Shown in pieces: positions 19,811 to 28,426 of a DNA stretch of 64,000 nt; within the stretch, counting starts at the first letter, position 1; every line of letters begins with the position of its first letter. Below the pieces are notes generated by a model that saw only the letters and a program-made list of their open reading frames with translations, was not told the origin of the DNA and did no database searches. The position numbers and the translations under genes were made by a program. Source of the DNA: Actinacidiphila guanduensis (lineage in GTDB: Bacteria > Actinomycetota > Actinomycetes > Streptomycetales > Streptomycetaceae); NCBI RefSeq assembly GCF_900103985.1, contig NZ_FNIE01000011.1, positions 1-64,000 of the forward strand, in the 5' to 3' direction.

Positions 19811-20986
19811 CTAGAGGCGGAAGCCTCGGGCGCGACGGAGCCGATCGTCCGGGGAGACCGCTGCCGTGCCGGAGGCGACCGTCTCGTAGACACCGAGGAT
19901 GTCCGCGGCGACCACGGACCAGTCGAACCGCCGCACGTGAGCGGCGGCGCGGGCCCGCAGGTCGGCCCGGCGGGACGCGTCGCCGAGGATGCGGATCGCG
20001 GCCGCCGCCAGCGCCTCGGAGTCCCCGACAGGGAACAACTCCCCCGCCGCCCCCTGGCCGAGGACCTGCGCGAAGGCGTCGAGATCGCTCGCCAGCACCG
20101 GCGCCCCCGCCGACATCGCCTCCACCAGGATGATGCCGAAGCTCTCGCCCCCGAGGTTGGGCGCCACGTAGAGGTCGACACTGCGCAGCAGCCGCGCCTT
20201 GTCCTCGTCGCTGACCATGCCGAGGAACTCCACCCGGTCCCGCAGGTGCTCCGGCAGCGGCTCCAGCGCCTCCTGCGCGTCACCGCGCCCGGCCACGAGC
20301 AGCCGGGTGCCGGGCCGCGCCTCGATGATCTGCGGCAGCGCCTTGATCAGGACCTGGAGCCCCTTGCGGGACTCGTCGATCCGCCCCATGAAGCCGATCG
20401 TCCCGCCGTCGGCGGCACCGTCCGGCGGCGTGGACCACTCGGGGCGCGGTTCGGCGCGGGCGAAGAAGTCGACGTCCACGCCGTTGGGGATGACGACCGC
20501 GTCCCCGCCGAGGTGCTCCACGAGCGTACGGCGGGCGTACTCGCTCACCGCGATCCGCGCGCTGATCTTCTCCAGCGCGGGCTGCAGGATCGGGTACGCG
20601 GCGATCATCGCCCGCGAGCGCGGGTTGGAGGTGTGGAAGGTCGCCACGATCGGGCCGCGGGCGGCCCAGCAGGACAGCAGGCCGAGCGAGGGGGAGGCAG
20701 GCTCGTGGATGTGGATGACGTCGAAGCGGCCGTCGTGCAGCCAGCGCCGTACCCGGGCCGCGGACAGGAACCCGAAGTTGAGCCGCGCCACCGAGCCGTT
20801 GTACGGCACCGGCACCGCGCGCCCGGCCGAGACCACGTAGGGCGGCAGCGGCGTCTCGTCGTCGGCCGGGGCGAGCACCGACACCTCGTGCCCGAGCCCG
20901 ATCAGATAACCGGCCAGGTCCCTGATGTGGAACTGGACGCCGCCGGGGACGTCCCAGGAGTACGGGCAGACGATCCCGATCCTCAC
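19811..20986 (-). CDS. pimA: Phosphatidyl-myo-inositol mannosyltransferase (PimA-like, GT4)
   Basis: GT-B glycosyltransferase, 391 residues, that adds mannose from GDP-mannose to phosphatidylinositol at the cytoplasmic face of the membrane. N-terminal glycine-rich acceptor side VRIGIVCPYSWDVPGGVQFH, central GFMGRIDESRKGLQVLIKAL and the donor-site EX7E motif in LGGESFGIILVEAMSAG. GTG at 20986 overlaps the upstream acyltransferase stop by four bases (GTGA). The order pgsA-patA-pimA is the phosphatidylinositol mannoside operon of mycobacteria; in streptomycetes the product may be a simpler PIM. Confidence 0.92.
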   Translation of the reverse strand: MRIGIVCPYSWDVPGGVQFHIRDLAGYLIGLGHEVSVLAPADDETPLPPYVVSAGRAVPVPYNGSVARLNFGFLSAARVRRWLHDGRFDVIHIHEPASPSLGLLSCWAARGPIVATFHTSNPRSRAMIAAYPILQPALEKISARIAVSEYARRTLVEHLGGDAVVIPNGVDVDFFARAEPRPEWSTPPDGAADGGTIGFMGRIDESRKGLQVLIKALPQIIEARPGTRLLVAGRGDAQEALEPLPEHLRDRVEFLGMVSDEDKARLLRSVDLYVAPNLGGESFGIILVEAMSAGAPVLASDLDAFAQVLGQGAAGELFPVGDSEALAAAAIRILGDASRRADLRARAAAHVRRFDWSVVAADILGVYETVASGTAAVSPDDRLRRARGFRL

Positions 20987-22188
20987 GCCGTCCCCGTCCC
21001 GGAACCGTCGCCGGGACCCTCGCCCGGTCCGCCCGCCTCGCCCGCAGCCGCGCCGCCCGCGTCGGCCCCGGCCGCCCCGCCGGGACCTTCGCCCGGCCCG
21101 GACACCTCGCGCGAAGCCGCGTCGCGCCCATCGGCCCCGGGCGCCTCGCCCGCGCTCTCGCCCGGTCCGCCCACCTCGCCCGGAGCTGCCTCGCCCGACG
21201 TCCCCTTCGCGGTGCCCGCGCCCTCCTGCGGGGCAGCCGCCGCACCCTGGCCCGTCGCTGCCGCCGCCACCGGGCCCTCCGCCGTCATCGGCTCGGCCGG
21301 CTCGCGCGGGGGCAGGTCGGACAGCCACAGGCGCTGGAGCATGTGCCAGTCCTGGGGGTGCTCGGCGATGCCGGAGGCGTAGGCGTCGGCCAGGGCCTGC
21401 GTCATCACGGCGGTGCGGTGCGCCCGGTCGCCCTCGGGCACCTCGACCGGGGGGTGTACCAGGCCCTGCATGACGGGCGACTCGTCGTACCAGAGGGTGA
21501 CCGGCAGCAGCAGGGCGCCGGTCTGCTGGGCGAGCATCGCCGGGCCGGCCGGCATCCGGGTCCGCTCACCGAAGAAGTCGACCTCGACACCGCCCTTGGA
21601 CAGGTCGCGGTCGGCGACCAGGCAGACCAGGCCGCCCGCGCGCAGCCGCCGGGCCAGCGTGCCGAAGGCGGCGCCGCCGGTGTGCGGCAGCACCTCCATG
21701 CCCAGGCTCTCGCGGTAGGCGACGAACCGGTCGTAGAGCGTCTCGGGCTTGAGCCGCTCGGCGACCGTGGTGAAGGGCGTCTCCAGCTTCGTGGTGACCC
21801 AGGCGCCCGCCAGGTCGTAGTTGCCCATGTGCGGCAGAGCGAGGATGACGCCCTTGCCCGCGGCCAGCCCGTCGGTGAGCCAGTGCACGTCCTGGGGCGC
21901 GAAACCGTTGCGGATGCGGTCCTTGCTCCAGGCCGGCAGCCGGAAGGACTCCATCCAGTACCGCAGGTAGGAGCGCATGCCGTCGCGGGACAGCTCGCGC
22001 AGCCGCTCGGGCCCGGCGCCGGGCACCACCCGCGCGAGGTTCGCCTCCAGCCGTCGCACGCCCTTGCCGCGCTGCCGCCAGGCCGCGTCGGCGATGGTGC
22101 GGCCGAGGGCGCGGGCGGCGGGTTCCGGCAGGTTCCTGACCGCGCCCCAGCCCAGGCCGTACAGCCCGTCGGTGAGGCGCTCCCTCAC
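20983..22188 (-). CDS. patA: Phosphatidylinositol mannoside acyltransferase (PatA-like, lysophospholipid acyltransferase family)
   Basis: 401 residues, related to lauroyl acyltransferases; in mycobacteria PatA acylates the mannose of PIM. The acyltransferase HX4D motif is LPHMGNYDLAG, followed by the LVADRDLSKGGVEVDFFGERTRMPAGPAMLA substrate region. The last ~85 residues (after LSDLPPREPAEPM) are Gly/Ala/Glu/Pro low complexity and are probably disordered; this tail is unusual for the family. GTG at 22188 overlaps the pgsA stop by four bases (GTGA). Middle gene of pgsA-patA-pimA. Confidence 0.9.
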   Translation of the reverse strand: MRERLTDGLYGLGWGAVRNLPEPAARALGRTIADAAWRQRGKGVRRLEANLARVVPGAGPERLRELSRDGMRSYLRYWMESFRLPAWSKDRIRNGFAPQDVHWLTDGLAAGKGVILALPHMGNYDLAGAWVTTKLETPFTTVAERLKPETLYDRFVAYRESLGMEVLPHTGGAAFGTLARRLRAGGLVCLVADRDLSKGGVEVDFFGERTRMPAGPAMLAQQTGALLLPVTLWYDESPVMQGLVHPPVEVPEGDRAHRTAVMTQALADAYASGIAEHPQDWHMLQRLWLSDLPPREPAEPMTAEGPVAAAATGQGAAAAPQEGAGTAKGTSGEAAPGEVGGPGESAGEAPGADGRDAASREVSGPGEGPGGAAGADAGGAAAGEAGGPGEGPGDGSGTGTA

Positions 22189-22859
22189 GCCTTGCTCCCG
22201 TGGCCGACGGCCTCGCGGTGCTCGGCGGCGTCGGCCTCGGCGGCCTCCCGGCGGACGGTGACCACCCGCTGGATCAGCGTGATCAGGCTGCCCACGGCGA
22301 CCACCCACAGCGCGATCGGCAGCACCCACTGGATGCCGGGCACGCCGAAGGTGCGGTGGAAGCCGGCGAAGCCGCACAGCACCAGGGTGATCACCAGCCG
22401 CTCGGAGCGCTCCACCAGGCCGTTGACGGCGACCTTCAGGCCGATCGCCTCGCCGCGCGCCTTGGTGTAGGAGACGACCTGGCCGCTGGCAAGGCAGAAG
22501 ATGGTGACCGCGCACAGCACGAGGTTGTCGCCCTTGCCCGCGTACCACATCGCCAGGCCGCCGAAGACGGCGCCGTCGGCGACCCGGTCGAGCGTGGAGT
22601 CCAGGAAGGCGCCCCAGCGGCTGGAACGACCCATCTGCCGGGCCATGTTGCCGTCGATCAGGTCGGAGAAGACGAAGAGCGTGATGACGACCGTGCCCCA
22701 GAAGAACTCGCCCCTGGGGTAGAAGGCCAGCGCGCCGGCGACGACGCCCGCGGTGCCGACGAGCGTCACCATGTCCGGGGTCACCCCCTTGCGCAGGAGA
22801 AACGCGGCGAACGGCGTGAGAACACGCGTGAAGAACGCACGCGCGTACTTGTTCAGCAT
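22185..22859 (-). CDS. pgsA: Phosphatidylinositol phosphate synthase (CDP-alcohol phosphatidyltransferase)
   Basis: Joins CDP-diacylglycerol and inositol 1-phosphate to give phosphatidylinositol phosphate in the membrane; 224 residues with about six hydrophobic segments. The CDP-AP signature D-G-x2-A-R-x8-G-x3-D-x3-D is complete in DGNMARQMGRSSRWGAFLDS and the following TLD. ATG at 22859 begins MLNKYARAFFTRVLTPFAAFLL, the family start. First gene of the PIM operon; a likely -10 (TACGAT, minus strand) is at 22932-22937. Confidence 0.93.
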   Translation of the reverse strand: MLNKYARAFFTRVLTPFAAFLLRKGVTPDMVTLVGTAGVVAGALAFYPRGEFFWGTVVITLFVFSDLIDGNMARQMGRSSRWGAFLDSTLDRVADGAVFGGLAMWYAGKGDNLVLCAVTIFCLASGQVVSYTKARGEAIGLKVAVNGLVERSERLVITLVLCGFAGFHRTFGVPGIQWVLPIALWVVAVGSLITLIQRVVTVRREAAEADAAEHREAVGHGSKA

Positions 22860-23194
22860 GGCCTTCCCGACAGGTCGGTGGAAATCTTGCGGCGGCACTG
22901 GTGGCGGCCCTGGGCGGCCACCGGATGGCCCATCGTAGCCAGGTGCCGCCGCTGCCACGTGCCCGGCACCGCCGCACCCGCCCGGGGGCGCGCCCAGGGG
23001 TACGGCCGGGGGACGGCCGACGTACCACGTATGGACGCGCCATGGCGCCCGTGGGAAGGTCGAAGGACGACGGGGTGCCGCCAGGGCCTCCCCGATGCTT
23101 CCTGCCCGGGGTCGTTCCCACCGTCGGTCCCCCAGCACGCGCCCGCGGCGCGGGCGCGGTCCCCCACGTGGTGACGGACCGGGAGGCGAGGCAC
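22860..23194. promoter_or_regulatory. Divergent intergenic region, pgsA / EF-G-like
   Basis: 335 bases without a supported gene. Minus strand: TACGAT at 22932-22937, 73 bases before pgsA. Plus strand: a GTACGG-rich stretch with short dyads near 22998-23040 and GGGAGG right before ATG 23195. No riboswitch-like element seen. Confidence 0.4.
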
Positions 23195-25426
23195 ATGGGC
23201 GGCGACAGGAAAGACACGGCCCCAGGGGCCGCCGGAGGGGCATCAGCGGCGGCCGGCGCGGCCGCCCGTCCCGAGGCGATACGCAACGTGGTGCTGGTCG
23301 GCCACGCGGGCGCCGGCAAGACGACGCTGGTGGAGGCGCTGGCGCTGACCACGGGGGCGGTGAACCGGGCCGGCCGGGTCGAGGACGGCACCGCCGTCTC
23401 CGACCACGACGAGATCGAGCAGCGCCAGCAGCGCTCGGTGCAGCTCTCCCTGGTCCCGGTGGAGTGGGAGGGGGTGCGGATCAACGTGCTGGACACCCCC
23501 GGCTACGCCGACTTCGTCGGCGAGCTGCGGGCCGGTCTGCGGGCGGCGGACGCGGCCCTCTTCGTCGTCTCGGCCGCGCAGGACGGCGAGGGCATCGGCG
23601 GCGCGACCCGGATGGTGTGGGAGGAGTGCGCGGCCGTGGGCATGCCCCGGGCCGTGGTGATCACGCACCTGGAGTCGGCGCGGGCGGGCTTCGAGGAGAC
23701 CGCCGCGCAGTGCGCGGCCGAACTCGGCGGCGACGACCCCGACGCGGTGCTGCCGCTCTACCTGCCGCTGCACGGCCCCGCCGGGCCGGACGGCCACGCC
23801 CCGGTCACCGGCCTCGCCGGGCTGCTGACCGGCACCCTGTACGACTACTCCTCCGGCGAGCGGACCGAGTCGAGGCCGGGCCCCGACCTCGCGCCCCGGA
23901 TCGCCGAGGCCCGCAACCGGCTGATCGAGGGCATCATCGCCGAGAGCGAGGACGAGACCCTCATGGACCGCTACCTCGGCGGCGAGGAGATCGACGTCAG
24001 GACGCTCATCACCGATCTGGAGCGGGCGGTGGCCCGCGGCAGCTTCCACCCGGTGCTGGCCGCGGCGCCCGCCGCCGAGGGCGCCCGCCAGGGCCTGGGC
24101 ACCGTGGAACTGCTCGAACTGGTCACCCGCGGCTTCCCCACCCCGCTGGAGCGGCGGCCCCCGAAGGTCACGGCGCCGGACGGCAGCCCGCGGCCGGACC
24201 TCACCTGCGACCCGGACGGGCCGCTGGCCGCCGAGGTCGTCAAGACGGCCTCCGACCCCTATGTCGGCCGGATCAGCCTGGTGCGGGTCTTCTCCGGCAC
24301 GCTGCGGCCGGACGAGACCGTGCACGTCTCCGGGCACGGCATGGAGGACCGCGGGCACGAGGACCACGACGTGGACGAGCGGGTCGGCGCCCTGACCTCG
24401 CCCTTCGGCCGCCAGCAGCGGCCGGTGCCCTCGGCCGGGGCCGGCGACCTGGTGTGCGTGGCGAAGCTGTCGCGGGCCGAGACCGGCGACACCCTGTCCG
24501 GCAAGGACTTCCCGCTGCTGATGGCGCCCTGGCAGATGCCCGACCCGCTGCTGCCCGTCGCCATCGAGGCGCACAGCAAGGCGGACGAGGACAAGCTCTC
24601 CCTGGGCCTTTCCCGGCTGGTCGCCGAGGACCCCACGATGCGGCTGGAGCAGAACCCGGACACCGGCCAGGTGGTGCTGTGGTGCCTGGGCGAGGCGCAC
24701 GCCGATGTCGCGCTGGAGCGGCTGCGCACCCGCTACGGGGTGCAGGTGGACGCCGTGCCGCACCGGGTGCCGCTGCGCGAGACCTTCGGACAGGCCGCGG
24801 CCGCCCGCGGCCGGCACGTCAAGCAGTCCGGCGGGCACGGGCAGTTCGCGATCTGCGAGATCGAGGTGGAGCCGCTGCCGGTGGGTTCGGGCATCGAGTT
24901 CGTGGACAAGGTGGTCGGCGGGGCGGTGCCGCGGCAGTTCATCCCGTCGGTGGAGAAGGGGGTGCGGGCGCAAGCCGCCCGCGGGGTCGCCCTCGGCTTC
25001 CCAGTGGTCGACATCCGCGTCACGCTCTCCGACGGCAAGGCGCACTCGGTGGACTCCTCCGACGCCGCCTTCCAGACCGCCGGCGCCCTCGCGCTGCGCG
25101 AGGCCGCCGCCGACTGCCCGATCCACCTGCTCGAACCGGTCGACGAGGTCGGGGTGCTGGTGCCCGACGCGTATGTGGGGCCGGTGATGAGCGACCTGTC
25201 CGGCCGGCGCGGGCGGGTGCTGGGCACCGAACCGGCCGGCGCGGGCCGCTCGGTGGTGCGCGCCGAGGTGCCCGAGATCGAGATCGGCCGCTACGCGGTG
25301 GACCTGCGCTCGCTCTCCCACGGCACCGGCCGCTTCAGCCGCCACTACGCCCGGCACGAGCCGATGCCCGCGCAGGTCGCGGCGCGGCTGCGCCGGGAGG
25401 AGGAGGCGGAGGCCCACAGCCGCTAG
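23195..25426 (+). CDS. Elongation factor G-like protein (EF-G2 type)
   Basis: 743 residues, full EF-G domain architecture: G domain with G1 GHAGAGKTTL and G3 DTPGYADFVGEL, domain II, III, IV (RHVKQSGGHGQFAICEIEVEPL) and V. The G4 motif, normally NKxD, is replaced by THLE in VVITHLESARAGF, so nucleotide specificity is likely altered or GTP turnover changed. Switch I and G2 region is EQRQQRSVQLSLVPVEW. Start is ATG 23195 with GGGAGG eight bases before. A housekeeping fusA is expected elsewhere, so this is the accessory paralogue whose role (ribosome rescue, recycling or regulation) is unknown. Confidence 0.9.
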   Translation: MGGDRKDTAPGAAGGASAAAGAAARPEAIRNVVLVGHAGAGKTTLVEALALTTGAVNRAGRVEDGTAVSDHDEIEQRQQRSVQLSLVPVEWEGVRINVLDTPGYADFVGELRAGLRAADAALFVVSAAQDGEGIGGATRMVWEECAAVGMPRAVVITHLESARAGFEETAAQCAAELGGDDPDAVLPLYLPLHGPAGPDGHAPVTGLAGLLTGTLYDYSSGERTESRPGPDLAPRIAEARNRLIEGIIAESEDETLMDRYLGGEEIDVRTLITDLERAVARGSFHPVLAAAPAAEGARQGLGTVELLELVTRGFPTPLERRPPKVTAPDGSPRPDLTCDPDGPLAAEVVKTASDPYVGRISLVRVFSGTLRPDETVHVSGHGMEDRGHEDHDVDERVGALTSPFGRQQRPVPSAGAGDLVCVAKLSRAETGDTLSGKDFPLLMAPWQMPDPLLPVAIEAHSKADEDKLSLGLSRLVAEDPTMRLEQNPDTGQVVLWCLGEAHADVALERLRTRYGVQVDAVPHRVPLRETFGQAAAARGRHVKQSGGHGQFAICEIEVEPLPVGSGIEFVDKVVGGAVPRQFIPSVEKGVRAQAARGVALGFPVVDIRVTLSDGKAHSVDSSDAAFQTAGALALREAAADCPIHLLEPVDEVGVLVPDAYVGPVMSDLSGRRGRVLGTEPAGAGRSVVRAEVPEIEIGRYAVDLRSLSHGTGRFSRHYARHEPMPAQVAARLRREEEAEAHSR

Positions 25427-25788
25427 GCGTATTGCCTTGCGAGGTTGGGGACGCGGGTGGCGGGTGCCCGGCCGGCGGCCGGTCGTATCCCCCGGGCTGG
25501 TGGCCGCGGTTCGCGGCGCGGGGTGGCCGGTCGGGTACTGGATCCGCTGGCCGCAGTTCGCGATCGGGCGCTGGGGCCGGTGGCCGGTCGGGTACGCCAC
25601 CGGCAGCGGCTGCCGGCAGCGTATGGGGCGCCAACTCCCGTACGGAGCAGGCCATTCGGCGGCCCGCGCACCCACCGCGGACCGCCGCGCCGCTAGGGTG
25701 GGAAGCCGCTCCGGTGTGTGACGGTGCCCCGAGAGGGGAATCGGAGCGGTGACAAGGGCGGCGGCGGGCGGCGGAGTTGGGGGCTGCG
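25427..25788. other. Non-coding gap before the 549-residue membrane protein
   Basis: 362 bases. Internal near-repeats of CGGGT(G/A)(C/G)TGG..CCGGTCGGGTA (for example 25529-25541 and 25580-25600) are simple GC-rich repetition. TAGGGT at about 25694-25699 is a plausible -10, giving a leader of roughly 85 bases before 25789. No gene supported. Confidence 0.45.
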
Positions 25789-27438
25789 GTGACGGACGGG
25801 TTCGATTTCAGTCCGGGGGCACAGGTCCCGCTCACCGGGATCGACGGCGAGACGGCCGCCACGCAGGCGCTGGCGTCGGCGGCCTACCGCGACACCCCCG
25901 TCGAGGACCTGGTGAAGATCAACGACGCGGCCTCGGTCTCCAAGCCCCGCATCTCGCTCTTCCAGCCCAACCTGGGCGAGGCGTTCTCCCGCGCGGTGCA
26001 GGTGCGCATGCTCGGCGGCGGCCGCAAGGAGGTCGTGCAGTCCTTCGGCATCGAGCCGCAGACCGTGGTCGAGCACTGCCTGGCCGCCAACCGCATCCGG
26101 CAGGAGCGCGACACCCGGCTGACCGTGGTGATGGCCGTGTGCGGGCTGCTGTTCCTGCCCGGCGTGCTGGTCTGGCTCGGCGCCTTCCAGCTGCGCCGCT
26201 CGCTCGGCAAGCTCAAGGCGAACGGCAACCGGGCCGGGGTGCTGGCCGGCGCCGTGCTCGCCGTCGCGGTCGGCTTCACCGTCCTGCTCGCCATCGTCCC
26301 GCCGTTCAGCGGCTTCTGGCGGGAGTACTTCCGGGTGGTGATGGTCGTCCCCGTCATCGGCTGGTTCCTGGCCCGGCGGATCTGCGAGCGTACCGCCAAG
26401 GACCTGCGCGACCGCTGGTCGGACCTGGCCGGCGGCTCCGGGGTGGGCGCGAAGATCCCCGAGGCGGTGCCGCGCAACCCCAACCAGACCAAGGCGGAGA
26501 ACCTGCGGCAGAACCTCGCGAAGCTGTCCGCCGAGCAGAACAGCAACGTCGTCTTCTACGCCGGGCCCAAGGGGATACTGGGCATGGGCAGCCGCTGGGC
26601 GAGCTGGCAGATGGCCGAGGAGCTCACCCCGCGCGAGGACCTCAAGGAGATCAACCCCTTCCGCAGCTGGGACGTCGTGCGCGCGATCCACGACCGGCTG
26701 AAGATGCTGGAGCGCACCCCGATCCACACCGGCGGGTTCCCCCGGCCGGCGATACGGCACTGGGTGGTGGTGCCGATAAGCGAGGGCGCGGGCGCGATCA
26801 GCCGGCCCACCGGCACCGAGGTCGAGGGCTACACCGTCAAGGACTTCGAGATCCAGCGGATCTGCAACACCCAGCAGTTCGGCAAGGGCAACCGGCACTA
26901 CCTGGGCATCCAGTTCGTGCTGTGGGACGGCAACCTGGTGATCACGCTCATGGTCACCGTGACCGTGCTCCACCAGACCCTGCGGGTGGAGGTCACCGGG
27001 CACGCGCTCGGGCCGATCAACGGGTTGTTCAGCGGGAAGCCGTCGCCGCGGACGAAGACGGTGGCGAAGTCGGTGCGGTTCTGGGAGACGAAGACGGTCA
27101 ACCTGCCGCTGATCGGCTCCGACGAGGTCGTACGGCTGGCCGCGCGCGCCCCGCTCACCTGGTTCCCGCCGGTCCTGGACCACCTCGGCGGCACCCTGAA
27201 GCTCCCCGAGCCGTTCGGGCTGCGCCACACCTGGGCGGACAAGCCGTGGGCGCACCGCTTCATGGCCGACGACGCGCTGCGTGCCGCCACGCCCGTGCTG
27301 CGCGCGGTCCACGCCGCCGCGATCCAGGTCATGGACGAGAACGGTGTCGACGTCTCCCGCTTCACCTCCCGCTCCCTCAGCCTGAGCGGCCAGGTCCAGG
27401 AAGTGACCCCGAAGAAGGCGGACGTCTACGACGCGTGA
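25789..27438 (+). CDS. Conserved membrane protein of unknown function
   Basis: 549 residues; I do not recognise a characterised family. Hydrophobic segments are at about 111-133 (LTVVMAVCGLLFLPGVLVWL), 150-170 and 182-196, leaving an approximately 110-residue cytoplasmic head and a long mostly soluble C-terminal part, with one further hydrophobic run near 380-398 (LVITLMVTVTVLHQTL). The C-terminal half has conserved-looking WDVVRAIHDRLKMLERTPIH and FMADDALRAATPVLRAVHAAAIQVMDENG. GTG 25789 was chosen (VTDGFDFSPGAQVPL); a TTG 12 bases upstream is an alternative. It lies between the EF-G-like gene and the HIT gene in a conserved streptomycete block. Confidence 0.8.
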   Translation: MTDGFDFSPGAQVPLTGIDGETAATQALASAAYRDTPVEDLVKINDAASVSKPRISLFQPNLGEAFSRAVQVRMLGGGRKEVVQSFGIEPQTVVEHCLAANRIRQERDTRLTVVMAVCGLLFLPGVLVWLGAFQLRRSLGKLKANGNRAGVLAGAVLAVAVGFTVLLAIVPPFSGFWREYFRVVMVVPVIGWFLARRICERTAKDLRDRWSDLAGGSGVGAKIPEAVPRNPNQTKAENLRQNLAKLSAEQNSNVVFYAGPKGILGMGSRWASWQMAEELTPREDLKEINPFRSWDVVRAIHDRLKMLERTPIHTGGFPRPAIRHWVVVPISEGAGAISRPTGTEVEGYTVKDFEIQRICNTQQFGKGNRHYLGIQFVLWDGNLVITLMVTVTVLHQTLRVEVTGHALGPINGLFSGKPSPRTKTVAKSVRFWETKTVNLPLIGSDEVVRLAARAPLTWFPPVLDHLGGTLKLPEPFGLRHTWADKPWAHRFMADDALRAATPVLRAVHAAAIQVMDENGVDVSRFTSRSLSLSGQVQEVTPKKADVYDA

Positions 27439-27619
27439 CGCTGCGCTGGGCCGGGCGGGGTGCCGCGGTGGCCTTCCGTTGGCGGTTCTCTGAGCCGCCG
27501 CCGGCTTGCGGCTGCCCGCCGCAGGGGGTTCTTTAAGCCGCCGGGTGCCGCGGTACCGGGAAACGGCGACCCGCCGTAGGAGCTTCCGCGCGTTCCCGGC
27601 CGCAGGCCGGTTCTGGGCT

Positions 27620-27744
27620 TGTCGCGCAGTTCCCCGCGCCCCTAAGTTGTACGGCCTTGCCGTTCGCACGCAGGGCGAGGCGTATCACCTAAGGGGCGCT
27701 GGGGGTACCTCCCAGGCGAAGCGCTGGGGGAGAACTGCGCGACA
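27620..27744. repeat. Intergenic palindromic element, copy D
   Basis: Inverted repeat TGTCGCGCAGTTC (27620-27632) with 27732-27744, loop containing CCCGCGCCCCTAAG, an inner CTAAG/CTTAG-type arm with 27690-27696, and GGGGGTACCTCCCAGGCGAAGC. It lies between the convergent membrane-protein and HIT genes (gap 27439-27775), whose left part (27439-27600) is plain GC-rich sequence with nothing recognised. Confidence 0.8.
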
Positions 27745-27775
27745 GGCCACACACCGGCGGGTGGTCCGGGAACCG

Positions 27776-28348
27776 TCAGGACCGGGCAGTCGGGGCGGGA
27801 CCCGCCTTCGGCCAAGCGTCTGCCAGGAGTTTGCGGGTGTCGGCGAGGAGCTGCGGCAGCACCTTCGTGTTGCCGACCACCGGCATGAAGTTCACGTCAC
27901 CGCCCCAGCGGGGAACCACGTGCTGGTGAAGGTGAGCCGCGATGCCCGCGCCTGCGACCGCGCCCTGGTTCATGCCGATGTTGAAGCCGTGGGCCCCCGA
28001 GGCCGCGCGCAGCGCCGTCATCGCCTGCTTGGTGAGGAGCGCGAGTTCGGCCGTCTCGGCGTCGTCGAGGTCGGTGTAGTCGGCGACGTGCCGGTAGGGC
28101 ACCACCATGAGGTGGCCGCTGTTGTAGGGATAGAGGTTGAGCACCGCGTACACCTGCTCGCCGCGGGCGATGATCAGCCCCTCCTCGTCGGACTTCGACG
28201 GGATCGCGCAGAAGGGGCAGCCGTCGCCGGCCCCCGGACCGGTCGGCTTGTTCTCCCCCTGGATGTACGCCATCCGGTGCGGCGTCCACAGCCGCTGGAA
28301 AGCGTCCGCCGCCCCCGCCCCGATCCCCTGCTCCGGCTCACTCGTCAT
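27776..28348 (-). CDS. HIT domain nucleotide hydrolase/transferase
   Basis: 190 residues. HIT triad HLHQHVVPRW near 143-152 is intact; CPFCAIPSKSDEEG provides two cysteines near the N-terminus, and YAVLNLYPYNSGHLMVVPYRHVADY is the conserved core. Homologues of this position in mycobacteria are diadenosine-tetraphosphate/ADP-sulfurylase type enzymes and lie between thrS and pgsA, as here. ATG 28348 (TSEPEQGIGAG) was chosen; TATGCT seven bases upstream would make the mRNA leaderless. An alternative ATG is at 28360 with GGGGGA upstream. Confidence 0.9.
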   Translation of the reverse strand: MTSEPEQGIGAGAADAFQRLWTPHRMAYIQGENKPTGPGAGDGCPFCAIPSKSDEEGLIIARGEQVYAVLNLYPYNSGHLMVVPYRHVADYTDLDDAETAELALLTKQAMTALRAASGAHGFNIGMNQGAVAGAGIAAHLHQHVVPRWGGDVNFMPVVGNTKVLPQLLADTRKLLADAWPKAGPAPTARS

Positions 28349-28426
28349 GTCGATCAGCATATGGCCATCCCCCGGCACCGCGTGTCGCCGGGCGTCACAC
28401 CCGCTTCCGGCCGCGATCCTGGCGGC

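Noticed and set aside
25500..25640. Repeated CGGTCGGGTA segments as regulator sites
   Set aside because: Imperfect and irregularly spaced; looks like simple GC-rich repetition.
23243..25675. 810-codon minus-strand frame opposite the EF-G-like gene
   Set aside because: Shadow with no recognisable domains.
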